Below are positions 56,125-62,468 of a stretch of 64,000 nt of DNA, piece after piece. The translations under genes were made by a program, and so were the position numbers. The DNA is from CAIWHR01 sp963779805 (GTDB lineage Bacteria > Pseudomonadota > Gammaproteobacteria > Burkholderiales > Casimicrobiaceae): contig CAVZZN010000003.1 of the NCBI GenBank assembly GCA_963779805.1, positions 496,001 to 560,000 of the forward strand. Reading direction: 5' to 3'. The notes below the pieces were generated by a model. That model saw only the letters and a program-made list of their open reading frames with translations, had not been told where the DNA came from and ran no database searches. The stretch's first letter is position 1. Each line of letters begins with the position of its first letter.

Positions 56125-57766
56125 TCAGCGGCGGCGTCTGGCGTCGCGCAGGATCTCGCGCGCGGCGTTGTGGCCGGGAATGCCGGTCACGCCGCCGCCC
56201 GGATGCGTGCCGGAGCCGCACAGGTACAGCCCGGGAATCGGTCCGCGGTAGTTCGCATTGCCGAGCACCGGGCGCGCGGAGAACAGCTGGTCGAGGGTGA
56301 GGGTGCCGTGCATGATGTCCCCGCCGACGAGGCCGAACTCGCGCTCCATGTCGAGCGGCGACCACGCCTTGCGCGCGACGATGCTCGCGCGGAAGTTCGG
56401 CGCCACGCGGTTCACCGTGTCGATCATCACGTCCGCGACTTCCTCGCGCGCGTCGTCCCACGTGCGGCCGCGGGCAACCGCAGGAAGCTCCGGATGCACG
56501 TGCTGGCAGAAGAGGCTCGCGACGTGCATGCCCTCGGGCGCGAGCGTCGCGTCCACGACCGTGGGAATGAGCACCTCCACGATCGGCTCGCGCGACCAGC
56601 CGAGGGTCTTCGCGTCGAAGTAGGCCCGCTCCATGTAGCCGAGCGAAGGCGCGACGACGATGCCGCTCGCGTGGTGCGGCTGCGCGTGCGTTCCCGGCAG
56701 CGCGGTGAAGTCGGGCAATGCCGACAGCGCGACGTTCATCCGGAACGTCCCCGAGGCATTGCGGTAGGCGGCGATGCGCGCGCGGAAATCGGCATCGAGA
56801 TGCTCCGGCGCGACGAGGCGCTCGAAGAGCAGCTTCGGATTGACGTTCGCGACCACGCGCGTCGCTTCGATCACTTCGCCGCCCTCGAGCTCGACGCCGG
56901 CGACGCGGCCGGCCTTCACGAGCACCCGCGCCACGGGTGAGGAGGTCCGCAAGCGCCACGCCGCGCGCAGCGCATTCCTTCGCCATCGCCTGCGTGATCG
57001 CGCCCATGCCGCCGATCGCGTGGCCCCACTGGCCGCGCTTGCCGTTCACCTCGCCGAAGACGTGATGCAGCAGCACGTACGCCGAGCCGGGCGTGTACGG
57101 GCTCCCGAAATTGCCGACCACGGAATCGAATCCGAACGCCGCCTTCACCGGCTCCGCCTCGAACCAGCGATCGAGGATGTCGCCCGCGCTCTTGGTGAAC
57201 AGATCGAGCACGTCGCGCTGCCCCGCGAGGCCGAGCGAGCGGAAGCGCTTCGCGGTCTTCCAGCCGTCGAGCAGCGCCGCGAGGCCGAGCCCGCCCGAGG
57301 CCGAGACGTTCGGCGGCGTGGCGTGCAGGAGATCGCGCAGCACGTCGGCCACGCGATCGAGCATCGCGTAATACTCCGGCAGACGCTGCGCATCCCTGGG
57401 CGAGAAGCGCGCGAACTCGGCCTGCGTCGCGGCGAGGCCGCCGCCGACCTTCAGGTACCCGCAGGGCTCGCCGTCATCGAGCAGCGGCAGGAAATTCGAG
57501 AACGGCCGCTCGACGATGCGCAACCCGTGCGTGGCGAGCTTCAGGTCGCGGATGACCTTGGGATCGAGCAGGCTGACGGTGTAGCTCATGCTCGAGTTGC
57601 GAAACCCCGGCGCGAACTCTTCCGTGACGACGGCGCCGCCCACGATGCTCCGGCGCTCCGCGACGCACACCGACAGCCCCGCGGCCGCGAGATACGCGGC
57701 GCACACGAGGCCGTTGTGACCGCCGCCGATGACGACGGCGTCGAAGCGGCGCGCGGTAGCGATCAT
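56125..57766 (-). CDS. phytoene-dehydrogenase-related FAD oxidoreductase, PYROXD2-like (one single-base insertion)
   Basis: NAD(P)/FAD-dependent oxidoreductase, 546 residues after removing a base near 56951. The dinucleotide fold is AVVIGGGHNGLVCAAYLAAA and the FAD-binding C-terminus is LYLCGSGTHPGGGVTGIPGH. Between them QWGHAIGGMGAITQAMAKEC and NVNPKLLFERLV match the family called pyridine nucleotide-disulfide oxidoreductase domain protein 2. It is not a carotenoid desaturase in a carotenoid cluster: no crt genes are near. Substrate unknown. Confidence 0.85.
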
Positions 57767-57805
57767 GGGGTGCGCAGGGCAGCCGCGGCCGTGTTGCGGT
57801 CGCGG

Positions 57806-58594
57806 CTAATCCTCGACGATGCCCACGCCCACCGTATTGAAGCCGGCGTCGACGTACGTGATCTCGCCGGTGATGCCGCTCGCGAGATCGGACAGCATGA
57901 ACGCCGCGACGTTGCCGACTTCCTCGATGGTGACGTTGCGCTTGAGCGGCGCCGTCTTCTCGACGTAGGCGAGGAGCTTGGAGAAGCCGCCGATGCCGGC
58001 CGCGGCGAGCGTCTTGATCGGCCCGGCGGAGATGCCGTTGACGCGGATCCGTTCGGCACCGAGGCACGCCGCGAGATAGCGCACGTTCGCTTCGAGGCTC
58101 GCCTTCGCGAGACCCATGACGTTGTAGCTCGGCAGCGCGCGCACCGCGCCGAGATAGGTGAGCGTGAGCAGCGAGGCCTTGCGTCCCTGCAGCAGCGGCC
58201 GCGCGGCCTTGGCGAGCGCGGCGAAGCTGTAGCTCGACACGTCGTGCGCCACGGCGAATGCCTCGCGCGAGATGTTGTCCAGGAAATCGCCGGCGAGCGC
58301 CTCGCGGGGCGCGAACGCGATCGAGTGCAGGAGGCCGTCGAGGCCGCCCCATTCGCCCTGCAGCGATGCGAACAGCGCGTCGATCTGATCGTCGCGCGTC
58401 ACGTCGCACGGGAGCACCGGCACCGGCCCGAACTCGGCCGCGATCTTGACCACGCGATCCTTGAGCTCGTCGTTGACGTACGTGAACGCGAGCGTCGCCC
58501 CTTCGCGCGCACAGGCACGCGCAACGCCATACGCGATCGAGCGGTTGGACAGCACGCCCGTGATCAGGATCTTCTTGTCGGCGAGGAAACCCAT
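57806..58594 (-). CDS. fabI: enoyl-[acyl-carrier-protein] reductase FabI
   Basis: NADH-dependent last reduction in each cycle of fatty-acid elongation. The 262-residue SDR-like protein has MGFLADKKILITGVLSNRSI, LHSIAFAPREALAGDFLD, and the FabI-specific Tyr-x6-Lys in LPSYNVMGLAKASLEANV with the earlier Tyr in LTYLGAVRALPSY. The C-terminus ITYVDAGFNTVGVG is typical. The residues around the active site are those of triclosan-binding FabI. Intact. Confidence 0.96.
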   Translation of the reverse strand: MGFLADKKILITGVLSNRSIAYGVARACAREGATLAFTYVNDELKDRVVKIAAEFGPVPVLPCDVTRDDQIDALFASLQGEWGGLDGLLHSIAFAPREALAGDFLDNISREAFAVAHDVSSYSFAALAKAARPLLQGRKASLLTLTYLGAVRALPSYNVMGLAKASLEANVRYLAACLGAERIRVNGISAGPIKTLAAAGIGGFSKLLAYVEKTAPLKRNVTIEEVGNVAAFMLSDLASGITGEITYVDAGFNTVGVGIVED

Positions 58595-58638
58595 CGTGAC
58601 TCCAGGTGGCGCGGTGCAAGGCCCCGGCCGTGCGGCGG

Positions 58639-59188
58639 CTAGAAAGAGATGAAATGCAGGGGGCCGATCACCCCGCACGCGACGCGCCCGTTCGGCACGC
58701 CGGGCTGCGCTTCGAGCGAGCGCGCGCTGGCGTCGTGCACGACCACCGCCTTGCCCTCGATGCTCTGCGGCCCCTCGAGCGCGAGCCCGTCGATGCGCAC
58801 CGTCAGCTCGGCGTTGCCGTCGGTGGTCGCCATCACCACCCGATTCGGCAGCGGCGGCTTCATGCCTTCCGGCGCCCACGGCGGGCCCGCGGAAAAGCCG
58901 TTGGGTGAGTTGCACAGCCCATTCGCGTGAATGACGACCTTGTACGATCCCGGGAGGCAGGTTCGCAAGATGCGCGAGCATGGTGACGCCACCGGCGCGC
59001 GCATTGAAACGCACCACGCCGTCGACGACGCTGCCGCCGGTCGGCGAGAGGTCCGCTTCGAGGCCGCTGACGGCGCTCTTCGCCGCCGCCGGCTTGTCGC
59101 TGCTGCCCGCGGTCGAGCCGCCGCCCCACATCGAGCTGCATGCAGCGAGCAGCAACGGTGCGGCAACGAATGCTGCGATGCAGCGCAT
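58639..59188 (-). CDS. SodC-fold lipoprotein lacking most metal ligands (one single-base insertion)
   Basis: Corrected for an extra base near 58948, 182 residues. It starts with lipoprotein signal MRCIAAFVAAPLLLAAC (lipobox LAAC). The body follows the Cu/Zn superoxide dismutase pattern: VVRFNARAGGVTMLAHLANL, PPGSYKVVIHANGLCNSPNG F, then GKAVVVHDASARSLEAQPG and a C-terminal GRVACGVIG as in SodC. But the GFHVHExGxC and GGHFNP metal motifs are replaced (VVIHANGLC, FSAGPPWAPEG), so only one or two ligands remain. Probably not an active dismutase. Confidence 0.75.
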
Positions 59189-59340
59189 CGAGTCCTCGGG
59201 AATGGAGTCGGACATACGAAAAGGACCGCGCTCGGCGGCGCCGCCATGATAAGCGATGCGCGGGAGCCCGCCCCAAAAGTCGCGAAAGATGTGGGCGAGC
59301 CTCACGCAGGGCGCACCGCTGCCGCCCTCGCAGCACGCGG

Positions 59341-59346
59341 TACAAT
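59341..59346 (+). promoter_or_regulatory. candidate -10 box upstream of hslU
   Basis: TACAAT lies 101 bases before the hslU start in the 259-base gap shared with the divergent SodC-like gene. A heat-shock sigma-32 promoter would be expected for hslU; I see no convincing sigma-32 match (CTTGAAA / CCCCATNT). Confidence 0.3.
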
Positions 59347-59447
59347 TGCACGGTCGCCCCTCCGCGGCCGTTTTCTTGCCGGCGCGCCCTACCGCCGCAT
59401 TCCGCCGGCTCCTCATCCGCACCGCTTCGCCTCACCTCGTCCCTCCC

Positions 59448-60776
59448 ATGTCCCACATGACGCCCTCCGAAATCGTCAGCGAGCTCGACAAGCACATCGT
59501 CGGGCAGGATGCGGCCAAGCGCGCGGTCGCCATCGCGCTGCGCAACCGCTGGCGCCGGCAGCAGGTGCCCGAGCCGCTGCGCCAGGAGATCACGCCGAAG
59601 AACATCCTGATGATCGGCCCCACGGGGGTGGGCAAGACGGAGATCGCGCGCCGCCTCGCGCGGCTCGCCGATGCGCCGTTCATCAAGGTCGAGGCGACGA
59701 AGTTCACCGAGGTCGGCTACGTGGGCCGCGACGTCGACACCATCGTGCGCGATCTCGTGGACGTCGCGATCAAGCAGACGCGCGCAGGCGAAGCCGCCAA
59801 GGTCCGCGACCGGGCCGCCGATGCCGCCGAGGAACGCATCCTCGACGCGCTCCTGCCGCCCGCGCGCGAGGTGAGCTTCCACGACATGCAGCCGACCGAC
59901 AACGCGACGCGCCAGCGCTTTCGCAAGAAGCTGCGCGAAGGCGAGCTCGACGAGAAGGAGATCGAGCTCGAGGTGGCCGCGATGCCGGCGCAGATGGAGA
60001 TCATGGCTCCGCCCGGCATGGAGGACCTCACGAGCCAGATCCAGGGCATGTTCCAGCAGATCTCCGGCGGCAAGCGCAAGCTGCGCAAGATGAAGATCGC
60101 CGAAGCGATGAAGGCGCTCACCGAGGAGGAAGCGGGGAAGCTCGTGAACGACGACGAGATCAAGACGCGCGCGCTCGCCAACGCCGAGCAGAACGGCATC
60201 GTGTTCCTGGACGAGATCGACAAGATCGCGGCCCGGCAGGAAACGCACGGCGCCGACGTCTCGCGGCAGGGCGTGCAGCGCGATCTGCTGCCGCTGGTCG
60301 AGGGCACGAGCGTCTCGACCAAGTACGGCATCGTGCGCACCGACCACATCCTCTTCATCGCTTCCGGTGCGTTCCACCTGTCGAAGCCCTCGGATCTCAT
60401 TCCCGAGCTGCAGGGCCGCTTTCCGATCCGGGTGGAGCTCTCGTCGCTCTCGGTCGCGGATTTCGAGCAGATCCTGACCGCCACCGACGCCTGCCTCGTG
60501 CGCCAGTACGAGGCGCTGCTCGCGACCGAAGGGGTCGCGCTCGACTTCAAGCCGGACGGCATTCGGCGTCTCGCCGAGATCGCGTTCGCCGTGAACGAGC
60601 GGCAGGAGAACATCGGCGCGCGCCGCCTGTACACCGTGATGGAGCGGCTGCTCGACGAGCTCTCGTACGCGGCGGCGAAGCACCAAGGCGCCACGATCGA
60701 GATCGACGGCGCGTACGTCGATGCGCGCCTCGCCGGAATCGCCGGCGACGACAACCTCGCGCGCTACATCCTGTAG
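59448..60776 (+). CDS. hslU: ATP-dependent protease ATPase subunit HslU
   Basis: AAA+ unfoldase that feeds proteins to HslV. The 442-residue protein has MTPSEIVSELDKHIVGQDAA, Walker A LMIGPTGVGKTEIARRLA, the pore motif GYVGRD, an I domain (residues about 110-240), Walker B GIVFLDEIDKIAAR and the C-terminal anchor RLAGIAGDDNLARYIL, whose last residues dock into HslV. The frame is open further upstream, but ATG 59448 gives the family length. Its partner hslV is at 50944, on the other strand. Confidence 0.96.
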   Translation: MSHMTPSEIVSELDKHIVGQDAAKRAVAIALRNRWRRQQVPEPLRQEITPKNILMIGPTGVGKTEIARRLARLADAPFIKVEATKFTEVGYVGRDVDTIVRDLVDVAIKQTRAGEAAKVRDRAADAAEERILDALLPPAREVSFHDMQPTDNATRQRFRKKLREGELDEKEIELEVAAMPAQMEIMAPPGMEDLTSQIQGMFQQISGGKRKLRKMKIAEAMKALTEEEAGKLVNDDEIKTRALANAEQNGIVFLDEIDKIAARQETHGADVSRQGVQRDLLPLVEGTSVSTKYGIVRTDHILFIASGAFHLSKPSDLIPELQGRFPIRVELSSLSVADFEQILTATDACLVRQYEALLATEGVALDFKPDGIRRLAEIAFAVNERQENIGARRLYTVMERLLDELSYAAAKHQGATIEIDGAYVDARLAGIAGDDNLARYIL

Positions 60777-60809
60777 GTGTTCGGCATCCCGACGGTTTTC
60801 TCGATTGGC

Positions 60810-60859
60810 TGTAGTCCATCCGGCTGTTCCGGATGGACTACACGGTAGGTGTTGGTCTT
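60810..60859 (-). repeat. hairpin repeat, copy B (minus orientation)
   Basis: On the minus strand AAGACCAACACCTAC (60859-60845) is followed after two bases by a perfect 14-bp hairpin, TGTAGTCCATCCGG with loop AACAG. It lies 33 bases beyond the hslU stop. Read on the plus strand the 15-mer contains GTG-TTG, which serves as the start region of the AEC carrier gene. Confidence 0.7.
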
Positions 60860-61734
60860 GCTGCGAGCGCATCCTCGGCATCATCCTGCCGGTGTTCGCG
60901 ATCGTCGGGCTGGGCTATTTCTACGCCCGCCGGCAGAAGCCGGACATGGTGCACGTCAACCGGCTCAGCATGACCATCCTGGGCCCGGCGCTGATCTTCT
61001 CGGTGCTCGCGAGCAAGACCTTCGACGTGGTCCAGTATCGGGCGCTGATGCTCGCCTCGGTCGCGGTCGTGCTCGGCTCGGGGCTGCTCGCGTGGCCGAT
61101 CGCGCGCCTGATGAAGGTGCGCGTGCCCACGTTCGTGCCGCCGATGATGTTCAACAATTGCGGCAACATGGGGCTGCCGCTCGCCGTGCTCGCCTTTGGC
61201 GACGCGGGCTTTCCGCTGATGGTCGCGCTGTTCGCGATCTCCAACCTGCTGCATTTCACGCTCGGCACCTGGATGGTGGCGCATCGCACGCCGCTCGCGA
61301 GCCTCGTGCGCAACCCGATGGTGTGGGCGACGCTCCTCGGCTTCGGCTTCGCGCTGGCGCATCCGCCCATGCCCGCATGGCTCATGCTCGCCATCCGCAT
61401 GGTCGGCGACGCGCTCGTGCCGATGATGCTGATATCGCTGGGCGCCCGTCTCGCCGACGTACGCTGGACCGACTGGCGGCTCGGCGTGATCGGCGGCATC
61501 GTGTGCCCCGTCACCGGCCTCGCGATGGCGCTGCTCGCGATCCCGGTGCTCGGCCTCTCCGGCGCGCAGGCCGGCGTGCTCATCCTGTTCGGATGCCTGC
61601 CGCCCGCAGTGCTGAACTTCATGGTTGCCGAGCAGTTCCGCCAGGAGCCGGCGAAGGTCGCCTCGATCGTGCTGATCGGCAACATGCTGTCGGTGGTGTT
61701 CGTGCCGATCGGGCTCGCGCTCGCGCTGCGCTGA
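60849..61734 (+). CDS. AEC-family auxin-efflux-type carrier (one single-base insertion)
   Basis: Membrane transporter of the auxin efflux carrier family, about ten spans: ILGIILPVFAIVGLGYFYAR, LMLASVAVVLGSGLLAWPIA, then the conserved FNNCGNMGLPLAVLAFGDAG, and in the second half LMLISLGARLADVRW and LFGCLPPAVLNFMVAEQF. The conserved frame has no start codon near its beginning. GTG 60849 plus removal of an extra base near 60864 yields MLVLLERILGIILPVFAI, a typical start, and 294 residues. Substrate unknown (malate and malonate carriers belong here). Confidence 0.83.
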
Positions 61735-61735
61735 C

Positions 61736-61814
61736 CCCCGTTTACTCGGAGTAAATACTCCGAGTAGCGGGGTCGCCGTCACGTTTTACTCTGAGTATTT
61801 ACTCCGAGTAACGG
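61736..61814. repeat. two adjacent palindromes between convergent genes
   Basis: First hairpin: CCCCG-TT-TACTCGGAGTA, two-base loop AA, TACTCCGAGTA-G-CGGGG (11 plus 5 bp). Second, 9 bases on: TACTCTGAGTA-TT-TACTCCGAGTA (10 of 11 paired). They fill the gap between the AEC gene stop and the LysE gene stop and could terminate both. Same ACTCGGAGT/ACTCCGAGT core as at 43798, 55486 and 56107. Confidence 0.75.
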
Positions 61815-61825
61815 GTTTGGTGTGG

Positions 61826-62458
61826 CTACCGCGCGGCGCGGTGGAACGTGGCGAGCACCGCGCCCGCCGCGATGAACAGCGAGCCGAAAGTGCGATTGAG
61901 CCAGCGGATGTGCGCCGGATCGCGCAGCGCGCGCAAGACCTTCGATGCGAGCCCCGTATAGCCGCTCATCACCACGAGATCGGTGAAGAACAGCGTGGCG
62001 CCGCAGATGGCGTATTGCGGCAGTTGCGGCGCGTGCGGATCGATGAACTGCGGCAGCACCGCGAGCATGAACACGATGCCCTTGGGATTGGTCGCGTTCA
62101 CGAGGAAGCCGCGCAGGACCAGGCGACGCGGCTCGCCATGCGCGGTGTCCTCGCCATCCGCGGAAACCGGCGCAGCCTTCGCCCGCCATTGCTCGATGCC
62201 GAGCCACGCGAGATACGCGGCGCCGAGCCACTTCACCGCCTCGAAGGCGGTGGCCGACGCGGCGAGCAGCGCGCCGAGTCCCGCCGCCACGATCACGAGC
62301 ACGAGCAGGATGCCGAGCTGCAGGCCGACGATGTTCCACACCGCGCGCCGATAGCCGTAGCGCATGCCGGCGGTCATGCACGAGATCGCGCCCGCGCCCG
62401 GCGACAGGCTGATCAGCCACGACGCCACGAAGAAAGCGAGCCAGGTCGAAAGCGCCAC
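61826..62458 (-). CDS. LysE/RhtB-family exporter
   Basis: Amino-acid or metabolite exporter, 210 residues with about six hydrophobic spans. The family signature is FVASWLISLSPGAGAISCMT, with GMRYGYRRAVWNIVGLQLG and RGFLVNATNPKGIVFMLAVL. It closely resembles the RhtB subgroup (homoserine/threonine exporters); actual substrate unknown. It begins 10 bases after the dsbD stop, so the two may share a message. Intact. Confidence 0.9.
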   Translation of the reverse strand: MALSTWLAFFVASWLISLSPGAGAISCMTAGMRYGYRRAVWNIVGLQLGILLVLVIVAAGLGALLAASATAFEAVKWLGAAYLAWLGIEQWRAKAAPVSADGEDTAHGEPRRLVLRGFLVNATNPKGIVFMLAVLPQFIDPHAPQLPQYAICGATLFFTDLVVMSGYTGLASKVLRALRDPAHIRWLNRTFGSLFIAAGAVLATFHRAAR

Positions 62459-62468
62459 GATTCTGGTC

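Noticed and set aside
55639..56251. Open frames across 55639-56251
   Set aside because: They cross the RNase P RNA gene, whose core sequence, promoter and terminator are clear. Not protein-coding.
58931..60814. A 627-codon plus-strand frame overlapping hslU
   Set aside because: Different frame from the motif-bearing hslU sequence, Arg-rich, no domain.
3428..61734. Calling the frameshifted genes pseudogenes
   Set aside because: Essential or core genes (hisC, hisD, kdsC, lptC, menB, pepN, tolA) are hit, always by single-base insertions with full-length homology on both sides and no other damage.
3428..61734. Programmed +1 frameshifting as the explanation
   Set aside because: The sites share no slippery sequence, stop codon or stimulatory structure, and five in one gene (rapZ) would be without precedent in bacteria. 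Kept only as a formal alternative.
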